The notes beneath the pieces are model-generated. The model searched no databases, was not told the DNA's origin, and worked only from the letters and a program-made list of their open reading frames with translations. 64,000 nucleotides of DNA from Serpula lacrymans var. lacrymans S7.9 (lineage: Eukaryota; Basidiomycota; Agaricomycetes; Boletales; Serpulaceae). Location: positions 940,049-1,004,048 of the forward strand of contig NW_006763298.1 of assembly GCF_000218685.1 (NCBI RefSeq), given 5' to 3'. Below are positions 37,963 through 50,569 of this stretch, in pieces. How positions within the stretch are numbered: position 1 is the stretch's first letter; each line of letters starts with the position of its first letter. The translations under genes were made by a program, and so were the position numbers.

Positions 37963-40900
37963 GACTGCACGCAGATTGCAGATATACACTAGACTAAGTG
38001 GATTTGGAGAGGGTGGAGGTCGAGTCTAACTTGGGGCTTTCAGACACGATTTGCTGGACATTATAAACGATCTGTAATGGATTGAGTTATACAGGAATAA
38101 GGACTAGAAAGAAACGCACTCTCTGGCCTTATCGGAGCTCGGAGTCCCAGAGCACTGTCAATCGTCGTGGGAAATACGAACTGATCTAGGGCCAGATCAC
38201 CCGTCAATGGAATCGAGATCACACGGAGATTGATCGGTTTAGATCTAACCACGTCGTTTCCGTCCCCGCTCCATGAGTGCCGGGACGTAAGCTGAATAAG
38301 CACTGTCGCCCTGTCTCTGTGTACAACCATGTCTGTCTGCAGAAATATCGGGAGAACGTTAAAACATATAGCCACTCTACCACATACCTAAGCTGTGCAA
38401 TTGCTAGCGCTCCACAATGCCAATCAGTCTGGACCTCAGGCCTCAAGTTCCGGGACATGCATCTTGCAAGGCACTACGGCTGTTTATTATAAGGCCCATT
38501 GCAGGCCCAGCTATACGATCGACACACCATCCAGGGAGCTGGACTATGTTTGCTTGTCGTGCGATTGTCATGGCCGCCAGTCCTGGGTGCCTGCGATATC
38601 ACTCAGTGTACAGGGCAGGGCAGCAGAAGCTTTACGACATTGGGTACGTCCTTGGAAAATCATAGCGCCGTGTCGCCACTAAAGGCTCAGGGGAGCTGGC
38701 TACCACTCGACCTCGAGTCTTCCTTGTACTTTTTCAAGTTATGCTTGATCGGGCTTGCTAGCCTCTAAGCGCAGCCCGCCCCGCGATGGATCACGGGACA
38801 CTGTATCCCTAGCTATCATTCGCCATGTAGTCCCCGCCGCCTGTTGACGCACTGACACTCATCGATCGTGAAAAAAAACTATTATAAGTCCCCACCCTGG
38901 TCAAATTCAAGGGCATACAATCAAAGGCGAAGGTCAGGAGGACATCACCGCCTTACACGGGCATTCAGTATTCAATATGATAAGAGTAAGATCAGCGACT
39001 CGCTGCGCATAGCGAAACTTTTCTGAATTACCTACATCGTCGAGGAATATGGAAATGCGATGCACTCATGTGTACCTTAGTACGAATTCAAGCTTCAATA
39101 CACTCTGTCGCGAAAAGGAGCCTATCTGCGCAGACGGCATGAAATGTCCGAGTCCTTCTTGTACCTTGGACGGACTCAAGTTGAAGGAATAGTTGGAAAA
39201 TAGCGCTCAAAGGAAACTCACTTTCCAATCAATAAAGCAAACGCGGCCGAAAGATAGCGCATTGCGAATATTCTTTCAGTGACAGCCAGATCGAAAGAGC
39301 TTCTTTGGTGTCTACTGCGAGCTTAGAAGCACTCAGCTCGTTTCAACCACATTTGGGACTCTCATTCTCCATTTTGGTACTCCCGAAAGCGTATAGTGAC
39401 GTACAGTAGACCCTATTCAGGCAATAGGCGCCATTGGGAGCCTACACACACCTCAAAAACTGTGCACTGTATTGCATCGTTCGAGGGTCAATCGGTCCCG
39501 GTCAATCTACCAGTAAGAAGTCCAAGACAGCCCTCGCTTCCGTGATTATTGCAGGAAACCCGCGGAGGGCGACGGGAGTCGGCATCTATCATCGGGAGAT
39601 AACGAATAAGTTGACCACACCAAAGCCGAAGGCCATTAGTAGAAGGAAAGTCATCATTATCGAGGATATACGTGTGAAATCATCCGCCCCAACATTCCAA
39701 AACGTCTTCTTTCCTGACCGTGAACATTGCTGAAGCGCTGAAGAGCTGATTAAATCAATTTTGGGCAGTGTTCTTGCTCAACAACGCTAAGTCCGCACAT
39801 GAAAACAAAAACTTACGTTGTATTCACCCTCGAAAAACATACGTCGAACTCTTGCACTAACTCTCTTTCTCGAAACTTCATCGCACGTGTCATGACGACG
39901 AGGGATTGAGAACAGATTTTCCAGACAGAACCGGCAAGTAAGTTTGTGTCGGGAGTTTATGTCCCAGAAGTTGATACTTGCTCCACATACCAAGTAAATG
40001 CATCGTATCTCTAGCCAACCACACGGGTGAGTCTAATGATGCAGAGCTGCTGGAATTCGTGAATGACAACGACCCTTTGACAACGAAGGCGAAGACGAAG
40101 TTAAAGCCAAGAAGGGTGACACTGCCCATGCTCTCCAAGTCCCCCGGCAATATGAACTTCGTGGATATACTCACACTCTGTGGAGTTAAGAAGAATAGAA
40201 AGCCCGGTAAAGTGGTATCACCCCGAGGACATGGCAGTCGATAATGGTTGAAAATGCAATGCAGTATCCAAAATGACGACAAGAAACCAATGCTCCATGC
40301 TCCAGCACTTTGTTCCATACTTCTATGCGGCGATTCCGAGGCCTGTAAAATTCATATAGCAGATCAAAGGAATGAATTGGCGAATACAGGGCTTAAAGAT
40401 AGGCATTGATAACGCACGACAAAGGTGACGAACTACATCAATGGAGATCTGCAGGTCTAACGCTTTTGAGTTATGAAGTAGTTAGATAAGAGGACAAGAT
40501 AACAATTACATACAACAAGTAACTGGAAATTAAGCTACATAGACCGTTGATGTACACTCTCTATGCACATTGGCACTAGTGAACTTCCCCTAAACGATAA
40601 AAAGGCACTTTTATAATGAATACTTTGAATTGGATAGCTAAACATAGCCTTACCAATGGGCCCGGACTAACACGGAGAATTGTCATTGCTCATTAGTACA
40701 AACTTGAATCAAGTAGTGCCTGTCTAAGGAGTGTGAGCAAGAGCGCCGTCAATAGCTAATACTATAGTCCTGTGTTGACTCAGATGCTCCTGTTCAGGGG
40801 CAGCGGCGCAGGTGTAGTCCGTCCTTGTTATGAAAAATTGAACCGTCGGGGCGGATTGTGCGATAGATGCTATGCTGTAAGGTCCCATGGAACAGCAATT

Positions 40901-43097
40901 AACAATATTGGAAGATTAAGCTCCATCGATAATCTAGGGACGTGCTGGGATAGTAGCCCTCCCGCCATTCTTCGGGTTAGCAGCTGTACCTGCAGAAGTC
41001 ATTTTTGTCAATCCAAAGGTAGGAATGTTGCCTCCGAGGCCTTCAACGGTGATCAACGACGAGAATACGGTCTTCACCATTTCCTTCGCACTTGACAGCT
41101 TGGTGCAACATATTGAAACAAATGATAGCAATTTTCCTGAAAATGGTGTGAAGCAAGAGATTACTGACGTTTCGAAGCATAGCGTCAAAGTAAGGCAGCC
41201 GTAGGTACTGCTGTCGTCCTTTTCCGTCCTATCATGAAGTGCGGGCGTCCATCACGTGAATTTGCAATGCGCTGCCAGTGACTTCACCAGGTGTCTTTAG
41301 AAGGGAAATGCTGCACCGTGCAGGAACATGGGTGCCATGCTTTGGGCAATGCTTGACTAGTGAATCCCGTTGATGTTCCAAAAATATAACCCCTGTCACT
41401 CCGTATCAGCAGTCGGTAACGCTAATAAGTGGAATCACTGACTTGATACAGAAAAGCGCCTTGATGAACAGTGTCTTTCCATTCAGTGGTATCGCGCGAA
41501 GGAAAAGTAATTGGGTAATTATTAGATTAAAATTTCCCTTGTGCTCATAAAGTCATAAAACTTACTTGGTTCGTTTCGTTGGAAAATAGTCTCATTGCTT
41601 AATTGAATGATCTGATTAAGGCTTTGGGGATTAAAATTGATCGCCGTTTGCGTTATTCGGTCGTTTAAGTCCTGGCGCTGAAAGATGAGATACCGGCGAT
41701 TGCTAATCAGCCTTGCTGGACGTTGTATTGATAATTTCATATCCCCGAGTGCGTCATGTCGTTGAATCACCTACCACAGATAAGGAGAACGAGTGTTTGA
41801 TGGTTTCAACGCTAAGAAACGCTCGTCAACCATTGGTTCGTAATTTGCACAAAAACTAGCTTGCAACGCTCATTGAGGATTCAGGCGGCCTTGTCTGATG
41901 CGGCATACACGAGGTGAAAAGGTAAAGAGGATCACGGTGAATCCTGCATTATGTACTGCTCTGTAGTTCTGTTCGTTTTGTTGCTTCGATGCATGTGTAG
42001 GGAAAGTGTCTAACAGCATCGCAGTTTGGCTGTTTGCCAGCGACGGAGACAGCTAGGTTCTCCTGTATCGCTGAGTCGGGATATCCCGCTATGGATTATA
42101 CGGGTGGTCCCGGCCCGCAAGCACTTTGCCCAAAGGGCTCTAAAGACACCTCCTATTGGAAGCCTCGGAAGTACTTCTCGAAATGGAAGCTATTAAGGAG
42201 TCTTATCATGCTGCCATTCTTGCGCGGTGGAGCACCATTCGTACGATTGATGCCGAACGATATCCGAGTCGATCTGATGACGCCTCTGCAGGTATTACTA
42301 TGTGCGGCAATTGCTGGTTGAGGTAGCCCACACCATTACACGACTGCATGAACGTGTTTGAAGCAGTATTTTCTCAGCGGTCCTCAAAAGGCTCATTGTG
42401 CTATTTCCAGGTTGCAGACTTCGCTGTCCAGTGGTCAGCGATTAGCCAGGACGGTTTGTCATCTTAGCTATGTTCTCTAGCATTACCATGCACGAATGAT
42501 GTTGATGATGATCAATGCCTCAGTCGGACCTTGCAAAATAACGAATGTCTGGTCCTTGATGGCGGCCGCCATGTTAGCAGTCGTAAAAGATAAAGCAGGA
42601 GCGATCCAGACTATGGATAGCAGTAAGGGCTCTCAGTGACAAGGTGTTAATTATTGTCAGGGCCCAGCCCGGAGCGGAGACAGGACAGATCCGTGTTAGC
42701 GGGAATCTGCCAGATAACGCAAACTTATCTCACGATGTCCTTGTCTGACAGATCCATCTGGAACGAGGGGCGATGGCCACTACCTCCTGGTGAGTCATGC
42801 CGTTTTGTTCGCCAGAATGTTCCAAGCAAAGAAGAAGCAAGTACAGCCCCGCACACACGCTCTGACGTCCAGGGACATGTATGCATTCCAACCGTTCTCC
42901 TCGATTCTCATTTCCTTTGTCACCCATGTCTGCATTTGGCATTCCTTCACCTTTTCATCTGGCAGCAAATAATTCAATGCCCCAAACACCTTATAACGCC
43001 TCGAGGTATCGACCTTAGTTTCTCAGACTCAAGTCGCACTCTCTTGCGTCTCTCTCTGTACCCATCCACGACTTATTACACCATCGTAGGTTGAGCA
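37963..43097. other. 5-kb stretch with no convincing gene
   Basis: The longest poorly explained stretch of the window. Open frames are short and mostly shadow one another on both strands. Two look more protein-like than the rest. One is 39978-40244 (+), with ESNDAELLEFVNDNDPLTTK followed by a Lys-rich part. The other is 40924-41203 (+), with no ATG. Just before the glycosyltransferase start at 43098 the sequence is CT-rich, as expected for its leader. No repeats, terminal repeats or transposase motifs were recognised. It may be old, decayed accessory DNA. Confidence 0.35.
39978..40244 (+). CDS. Short basic orphan open frame (doubtful)
   Basis: 88 codons, starting MLHIPSKCIVSLANHTGESN and ending KPGKVVSPRGHGSR. 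It is hydrophilic and basic, with a plausible composition, but no domain or relative is recognised and there is no supporting neighbour. The antisense frame is also open (39890-40318), a common chance effect. Listed only so the stretch is not left blank. Confidence 0.15.
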   Translation: MLHIPSKCIVSLANHTGESNDAELLEFVNDNDPLTTKAKTKLKPRRVTLPMLSKSPGNMNFVDILTLCGVKKNRKPGKVVSPRGHGSR

Positions 43098-46000
43098 ATG
43101 GACTACGACGCGTATGATGCTCTGCTTCATCACGTCTTCCGCCAGGTAAGCATAGTCCCGCCAAATATTCCATTCTTCCATTCGGTTTCATCCATGTCTC
43201 GTCGTGACCTCATGCTCGTCGTATCCGATTTATATATGCGTCGTGCTCACCGAATATCCACTAGACTCAAGGTGACGCTTGGTTTAAACCATCAGAGGAG
43301 AATATCTCTGCAGGTGTCTGTCTTCGTGTAGAGACTGGTCACTTTCGTGTTTTCCCCTACGAAAATATTCACCTAGCCCCATTTGAGGCGGCCGTCCGCA
43401 CTCTTAATCCCGCCGTAGCGGTCAAAATTAGGAGTGCATCTGTTCATGCAGCTTTGGCAACAATGTGAGCGTCTGAAAGCTTATTCTAGTAATCAAGCAT
43501 TTTCTGATCCCATCCGCATTTTTCTCGCCATTGATCCATTTAGCTCCGATCGCGATACTGCAGTCTATGTAGACAGTAACACGAGGATTCAGGTCCTCGA
43601 CTCTATGAATTTTTTGCCGAGAGCTGAAAAGGAGCAGTGCGGTGCTTTCATCGTACGTATACTCATTGTACGATTCAAACTCACTAATAACTCTTGTTAA
43701 CTTAGCGTGACGAACGTGTTCTGGTTGTGTGGTCTGATAATTATGATAATATCATTCCGCTCTGCCGCGATTTCGAGGATAAACTTATCAAACTCGTATG
43801 GCGCTCTCGCTTAATATTCACTCCTACAGCGTCAGAGCTCTCCCCGTCTGTCTCTACATCAAACGACAATCTGCCAGAGAAAACTACAGATCTCACTGAA
43901 AAGATCCCAGTCACTTCAAAGGAACGCGATAATCTCAAGTCCCATGCTTCTTCCAAATCCATATGGCGTTTCTTCAGTTGGAGGTCTACTCGTTCTTCGC
44001 ACGACTTGTCCGCCCGTGATCCTGAAAGTGGCGTCAAGAAACCTCGAATTACAAGACTGTTGGCTCCCTTATACAACGGTCTTGGCTGTGGCTTGTCTTT
44101 ATGTAAGCCAAGTGACATTGTAATATTTGTTACGACTAACCAATCAGGCTCCCTTCAGACTTCATTGGTAGCGGTATCAGTATGTTGCTTCAAGAGTCCC
44201 TTTTGGATGGTCAGTGGTCCCGATTTGGTCTCGCAGCTACTGTTCCCTTTTCGTTCTGTATATCCCTCGTAAGTTTTTCGCAAACGGATACTCTCCATAT
44301 ACTCTGATCGAATTCCAAACCTTCTCATATAGTTCTTTGCATTGCAAATTGTTGGAGACATTGGCATGATGTGAGTATATATGCCAATGCCTCGAACTTG
44401 AACTGATATACGATTCGTTAGACTCGGTCCCGTATCGCAATACCACGAGAACTCACGCTACTATTCCGCTGTTCGGCCTGAGACCAATAAGGAAATCGAC
44501 TCAGCTCTTCCTCATGTCACTATTGAACTTCCGGTCTACAAGGAAAGCTTGGATCAAACCATGTAAGCTTTGATGATCTCATCGCACGTCATGTTGCAAT
44601 GTGTCATAGCCCTACCCGTTTATACTTTATCCTTTTTTGGAGTTGCAGCTAACGACCCATTTGTGATTATTTCAAAGTGCGCCTTCGGTTTACTCCATTA
44701 AAAAGGCAATGCAAACATATGCTCGTCAAGGAGGCACCTCTTCTATCTTCGTGCATGATGATGGCCTCCAACTCATTAGCGCTGAAGAACGAGAAGCCCG
44801 CATTGCATTTTACGCCGATCACAATATCGGTTGGGTTGCTCGTCCCGGCCACAGCAACGCTCCCGATGGTTTCAAACGTGCTGGGCGTTTCAAGAAGGCG
44901 TCAAATATGAACTACGGGCTCGCATTGAGCCTCAAGCTTGAGAAGCATCTCAAAGTACTCGAGGAGGCTGAAGCGAGGGGCGAGCTCGACTTTACAGACG
45001 GCGAACCTCTAGAAGATCGAGCAATGACCATGGCATGTGAAGAAGTCTACGAAGAAAGCGGCCAGAAGTGGAAACCTTGGGCTTGTAACGGGAAATCAAT
45101 CCGGGTCGGAGATATCATTTTACTTGTTGATTCAGATACTATTGTGCCTGAGGTGCGTACATCAACTGTCATCGGACTACAGCTCGGATTGAACTCTCGT
45201 CAGGACTGTTTTCGGGATGCTGCTCGGGAACTTCACGAAAGCCCAGACGTCGCTATCATCCAGCATAATTCTGGTGTGTATCATTCTTCGTTTGTGTACA
45301 TACTTCTTTTTTAGGATGCTGAATCATTCCAGATGTCATGCAAGTTGCGCACCACTTTTTCGAAAACGGCATCGCGCATTTCACGCGTCGTATCAACAAA
45401 TGCATTTCGTTTGGTTGCTCCAATGGTGAAATAGCTCCCTTCGTTGGACATAATGCTTTTCTTCGATGGTCCGCTTTGCAAGATGCAGCATTTATAGATA
45501 CCGAGGATGGCGTTAAGAAGATATGGTCCGAGTCTAATGTATCTGAGGACTTCGACATGGCTTTACGGCTCCAGGTATGCCTTGAGCTCCTGCTATATCT
45601 GAATGGGATGTACGATCCTCACACTTCTGCTAATTTACCATGACAGTTGAAAAAATACATCATCCGATGGGCCACCTATTCCGAGGGCGGCTTCAAAGAA
45701 GGTGTCTCTTTGACGGTGGACGATGAGCTTAATAGATGGCAAAAATATTCATATGGTATGTTCCATGTATCATGTCGTGTTCGAATGCGTCTGAAATATA
45801 TCGATCCAGGATGTAGCGAGCTTATCTTCAACCCGATCGTCCACTGGTGGCGACTGGGACCCATCAACAAACAGCTACGAATATTTATTTGGTCTGACTC
45901 TCCCGTTCACTACAAGCTCAGTATGCTTGGATGTATGTTCGATTCCTTGTCGCTCTGTCCTCGATCTGATAATTTCCTGTTATGTAGATATGTTTTCGTA

Positions 46001-46800
46001 CTGTAAGGGCGCAACTCACATGATTTTGCGTATTTCATATGCTCATTGAATCCTAGATGGTATCGCAGCATCTGCCATCCTTTCAGCTTTGAACTATTTC
46101 CTCCTCGGGTTCGCATTCGACACAGATGGCTACTACTTGCACAGCTTTGAGGTTTTCCTCGCCATTATTGCCGTCTTCCCTGGTGCCGGTAATTTAGGTT
46201 ATATTTTTCTTGAATATCGCCTCGGTCACAGAAGCATATTCGACTCATTAATCGAGACTGTCACCTGGGTGCCATTCTTGTAAGCATAACCTATACTGCC
46301 ATATGATGATCGAGCAAGGCTGACCACTTCCTGTTGTAGTTTCTTCTTCTTCGGTGGCCTCAGCATTCATCTCACCGTCGCTGTTCTCGCACACTTATTC
46401 TCCTATAATATTACATGGGGTGCAACAAAGAAAGAGGTCGAACGATCCAATTTCTTCATCGAAGTTCCACGCATCCTCAAACGCTTCTGGCTCGCTTTCG
46501 TCCTGTCTTTCCTTGCCTTTGCTGTGATCATCGTCTTCAGTACTTCAATTGTCACGCCTGATTGGCAGGTTCCGGGAACGTACTGGGCCGTCATCCTCCC
46601 TCTGTCGTAAGTGACCTTTGTAGACGTAGCCTCAGTGTTGTTTGCTGATGGCTCTCGTTTGTCTTCAGTCTTGTCGCAGGAAGCCATATCCTCTTCCCTG
46701 TGCGTATTCCACGTATGGTCCTCCTTACTAGAAATCCTGCTAACTATCGCGAGCTATGCAGATCGTTCTGAACCCCTGGTTAATGATTTTCTCCTACTGA
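43098..46800 (+). CDS. Family-2 glycosyltransferase, cellulose-synthase-like membrane enzyme
   Basis: Processive GT2-type enzyme, probably making a cell-surface polysaccharide. Exon 1 is MDYDAYDALLHHVFRQ, then DAWFKPSEENISAGVCLRVE and FRVFPYENIHLAPFEAAVRT. N-terminal and middle parts: RDERVLVVWSDNYDNIIPLC, a Ser/Arg-rich linker, membrane segment ATVPFSFCISL, then LPHVTIELPVYKESLDQTM. GT-A core: MQTYARQGGTSSIFVHDDG, SNMNYGLALSLKLEKHLKVL, IILLVDSDTIVPE (the DxD), GEIAPFVGHNAFLRWSALQD, SEDFDMALRLQ (the ED acid), and RWQKYSYGCSELIF at the place of the Q/RxxRW motif. C-terminal helices: ALNYFLLGFAFDTDGYYLHS, FEVFLAIIAVFPGAGNLGYI, FFFFGGLSIHLTVAVLAHLF, and final IVLNPWLMIFSY after a last intron. 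About 13 introns. A broken inverted copy lies at 30.9-33.8 kb. Confidence 0.88.
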
Positions 46801-47458
46801 AATTGTTTTACGAAGTCGACTTGTAAGAGTCACGAATGGACATGTCTTGCATAGACTTAGCTAGTCTCCTCGTATATAGTTTCTTCTCAGTATTTTAAAA
46901 GTCGAGCGAAAAAGCTGGTAATATATGATTTTGGTTGGTATATAGTGTATCACATTTTTGCAGGTATCTTGCTCTATTGATAGGATTGTATGTAGTCTTG
47001 GGCTTGTACTACGTCGCCTCGATGTACTAGAAAGAAAGATAGAGATGAAGATTTTAAACAAATTTTCGGTGCTAATAGTACAGTATTGAGTGATAAGGAA
47101 AACCTAGGCAAGCAATGCTATAAAATGTTGAGAGAACAGCGAAGCAGCAAGAGAGAGGCATTAGTTGAAGTGCTATGGATAAGAAAGTGGATGATTCTTG
47201 TAACAAGATATGAAAGCGAATGACTCTGGTAGCATACATTCGGACTGTGACCACTGACAATTGCAAGGACTCGAAGGAATCGGCACCAGTATCGTCATGC
47301 CACATAGTCGAGTGAATAGTGCGCTCTCGAGCTCGTGGCTCGAACAACGTTCTGATAACCTTTGTCGCTTCTGTCAAATGAGCTATGCCAACGACAAAAT
47401 GCAATAAGCTTACTATTGAAGACATGCTCTCAGGCTCTATATTCGCTTTATGAGTGTA
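46801..47458. other. 3' flank of the glycosyltransferase; doubtful small frame
   Basis: About 660 bp. The minus strand has a 117-codon open frame (47425-47072, starting MSSIVSLLHFVVGIAHLTEA) with hydrophobic ends and a central hydrophilic part. I recognise no family and see no intron signals or leader that support it, so it is noted but not called. Confidence 0.25.
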
Positions 47459-47800
47459 TCACAAGCATTCGCAAGGCGCTTCGGATTCATCGTCAGAGTC
47501 TGGGTCTACTTGTGTGACTTCCAGTTAATCTGCAGAATTAGTGAGAGACAATGACTGGGGGACAAACCCTTGATCAGCCCCTAATCCACAGGCGGCACGC
47601 TTGTGTCCTCACCTTAAAAGCCAACGTGATCCTCATCTGCGCGAGTAAAAGGTCAGAAGAAAATCACATTGTTTGACGCTGGGGAAATATTAGATACTAC
47701 TCTTCAAGTTACTAGCCTAAGCAATGGGTCGTGCTATTGCCATAAGTATGCAAAAGAGAGCAGGCAAGGACTAAAAGGGAAGAAGCCACGGATTATCAAA
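47459..47800 (-). pseudogene. Relic of a fifth mini-exon small secreted protein gene
   Basis: Minus strand. Around 47785-47680 the sequence aligns by eye with exon 1 and the first intron of the gene at 48141-48577: VLACSLLHTYG matches VILAFSLVHIT, and cgacccattgct matches ggacccattact. The start ATG is replaced by TTG, frames shift and stops occur. A plausible last exon remains at 47505-47459 (47 nt), preceded by a tag acceptor. In phase 1 it reads DPDSDDESEAPCECL and then stop. It has the same length and phase as the last exon of the gene at 50162-50553. Confidence 0.55.
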
Positions 47801-48140
47801 CGACCCATGTTTCAGGCTGTGGGTTGGATTTACGCAGACATCTGCAGGCCGGATGTAGTCTCTTCACGTTCCATTTTAATAATGAGAATGGACTCTAAAG
47901 CTTGTCATTTACGAGTTACATCTTATCATGGTAAGGGAATGTGAGCCCCAGAAGGCTGCATTATCCCAGCATGATGTCGCTGTGATAGGTAAAGCCAGAG
48001 AAGATGGGACGACGCATTAGTACTTGTACAGTTTTAGCAGAGTCTTCGACCTTGACAATCTGAGGACATATACACTATCATTGATATCAAGTTTTCGCCT
48101 GCCAACATTCATAGTGTTCCAAATTAAACATTGATTTTCC

Positions 48141-48577
48141 TCAGTTGACGCCGTCGTCTGCCGAAGAAAACAAGTCAATGGAGCATGCATAATAGGAATA
48201 TTAAGGGGATGCACCTTCTGCTATGTCGTAGTGCAAAGGGGAAAGGTTTGTCAAACCAGGCTCTCGCTTGTTAAGGTTGGAATCTACTCGAGCAAATTTA
48301 TCAGCACGTTGAAGCAGTAGAAAGAGTTCTGAGCAACATACCTTCTGCCCATATGTAGAGCCCCCCTTTATCATGTTGACGCTCCCCGCGTTTGTGGCCG
48401 TAGTGCCGATTTTGAACCACATTATCATCGCCTAGGACGTAGTCAGTCATATTCACACCACTTGATACTGAGGAAATACTGGATACCATTTTCCAAATTA
48501 GTAATGGGTCCTGCTACTGTTATATGCACAAGAGAAAAGGCAAGAATAACAAGAGAACAAGTCAAAGCATGTTTCAT
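48141..48577 (-). CDS. Small secreted protein A, mini-exon family, two KR sites
   Basis: Four exons: 48577-48487 (91 nt), 48431-48342 (90), 48283-48215 (69) and 48157-48141 (17). They join in frame to 88 aa, and all three introns (55, 58, 57 nt) are phase 1 with GT..AG borders. Exon 1 encodes a signal peptide, MKHALTCSLVILAFSLVHIT followed by VAGPITNLEN. Exon 2 carries NRHYGHKRGERQHDKGG and exon 3 carries SNLNKREPGLTNLSPLHYDI. The last exon adds only DDGVN. The Lys-Arg pairs fit Kex2-type cleavage in the Golgi. No known domain and no cysteine-rich motif. Role unknown; secretion and processing are inferred. Paralogs lie at 50.2, 52.2 and 53.1 kb. Confidence 0.7.
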
Positions 48578-50161
48578 CGTCGTTATGCAGGTAGAAAATT
48601 CTGTTTAGTTGAGGAAGTGCGGGAATGAAATGAGAACAACATGGAAACGTACTTTATATACTTTCATATAGGCCAGTGAATGCTGGTGTGGCAGGCCTGA
48701 GTAACGGCAAACCTATAGGCAATTGCTGAGCTATAAGGCGTGTTCCGTGTAGCATGCCAGTTTGAAACCAGAATCCCGCGTGTCATGTGTACAGGCGATG
48801 AATATTAATGAATCTCTGTCAAGTCAAATTATGGCTCCTATTCGGCTCCAGCTCCTTCCAGCAAAACGGTAGCATTTCTTTACCCAAGCTCTAAATCAAA
48901 GTCCACGCATTTATGAAGTTAGCGTAACATGCATAATAGCAGTGAAAAAGTGTGACTTAGCTCAGAGAGTCAATATTACTCGTGGATAATAACTTCGACA
49001 TGTTCTTATATAAATGCTTCCTGTGAGCAGGCGTCAATGGTAGCTGCACAAATTCACCTGCAAAGCGAACATAGTCCGATTATATCATCCTGATAGCAAT
49101 ACAAAGCTCAGGACAGTCGTACCTTATCATTTCGAGACAACGTGACGCATAACCTGTTCCGATACTACTGCGCTTGTATCTCACATCCTGAACCTAACCA
49201 CGTAAGACCAAACCATAGCCTATTGGAAGCTGTTAGCATGGAAGCTATTAGCAGAAAAAGGCCTGTCAAGGACGCGCTTACTCACCAGTCCTCCAGAACG
49301 ATGCATGGCATCATATAATGCGCAGAGAGGATCTAGTGCCTGTCGTGCTAGGCCCCGTCACCAATGACTTGTTAACTAGTCTCCCTGTTAATACAAGCCT
49401 GACAACAGGGGTCTTAGACGTGACGTGGTGTTCCGGTTCGCAAACATCATGTCCTTCCCCTTCAGATACCAAATGTGATATCCCCAACAAACCACCGTTC
49501 CAAGCCAGATGTTTCTAGCGCACCTGTATCTGATCTACGTGGCCATGACCATGATCTGACAGCGCGATAAGGATTGTATAGGAAACAGACAAGTATTGAG
49601 GAGATATATCGGAACATATGAAGGTGCAACGCTTTCGAACGATCAGCTAATTTATTCCTTCGCCATTGTGGTGCAGGCATCCTCTCTCTCGACACCTATA
49701 CAATACTCTTGCGCTATCATTAAACTTTAACCATCGTTACGTTACATTAGCTGACATGTGCCCCATATGTTCAAATTTGCACGCACTTATATCCAAGTAA
49801 GCAGGGATGTGATGTGTGCGACATGCATGCATTTGGCGTCTTTCAGTGGTGTCATTGATCGATGATCCCGCCTACGTCTTCAAAAATTCGTTCACATACA
49901 AGTCAAGATAAGAACAAACCCTAGGCTACAGACAAAATGATATCTGTCACATAGGCGGACAAAGTGCTATATCCCTCAAACCTTAAAAGTCAATCGAGAA
50001 GAAAGTCTCAACGAACACGAGGATCGAATAATGCCGGGGAAGTAGAGGCATAGCATCCATGTGTGCAAATTGCTTTCTGTCAAGGAAGTTGTCATAAGAG
50101 CTACATCGAATTCTACGTTGGAAGGTATACCTTCTCATAACTTTATTATCGCTTGTCAACG
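48578..50161. other. Spacer between two small secreted genes
   Basis: About 1.6 kb with no supported gene. It contains the upstream region of small secreted gene A and the 3' flank of gene B. A 66-codon frame at 49318-49518 (+) looks like chance. Confidence 0.3.
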
Positions 50162-50553
50162 TCAGTCCACTTGATCAACAGAAGGAGATGGACCCTTTGC
50201 TTCTAAGTCTTGATACACAGAGTCGTCGCCATCCGTGGAGGCAATGATGTCAATCGAACATGCATAAAAGGGTTAAACTTGAAGGTATATACCAAATATA
50301 TCATATGGTGCGTCATAGCGGCCACCACCAATATGAGGCGGGTAGAATCTAGGCTCGCGCTTGTTAATTTTTAATATTTTAAGACCAGAGTCTACATGAA
50401 CAACAACAAAAGTCAGCGACAATCTCCAATGATTATTCAGTACTCAGGGAAATACTACATACCATCCTTCATATCAGCAACCGGTGCTGCTATCGTCGCT
50501 TGGAAAAGCGAGAAAGCGAGAATCAAGAAAGAGCCAGTAGACACAGATTTCAT
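50162..50553 (-). CDS. Small secreted protein B, mini-exon family
   Basis: Three exons: 50553-50463 (91 nt), 50391-50293 (99) and 50208-50162 (47). They join in frame to 78 aa, and both introns (71 and 84 nt) are phase 1. Exon 1 gives the signal peptide MKSVSTGSFLILAFSLFQAT followed by IAAPVADMKD. Exon 2 contains LKINKREPRFYPPHIGGG then RYDAPYDIF. The last exon reads DLEAKGPSPSVDQVD. The KREP motif matches genes A and D, and predicted Kex2 cleavage after KR would release a C-terminal peptide of about 34 residues. The last acceptor (atcaag) is weak. Without that splice the frame would end five codons after YDIFG. Function unknown. Confidence 0.7.
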
Positions 50554-50569
50554 GTTAGATGCCTTGTCG

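Noticed and set aside
39890..40318. 142-codon minus-strand frame
   Set aside because: Leu/Ser-rich composition typical of the antisense of a basic, Lys-rich sequence. No motif recognised.
40934..41188. 84-codon minus-strand frame starting MTLCFETSVISCFTPFSGKL
   Set aside because: It is antisense to the plus-strand open frame at 40924-41203, which has better protein-like composition. No family or splice support.
47072..47425. 117-codon minus-strand frame with hydrophobic ends
   Set aside because: No relatives recognised, no splice or leader support, and it lies in the 3' flank of the glycosyltransferase.
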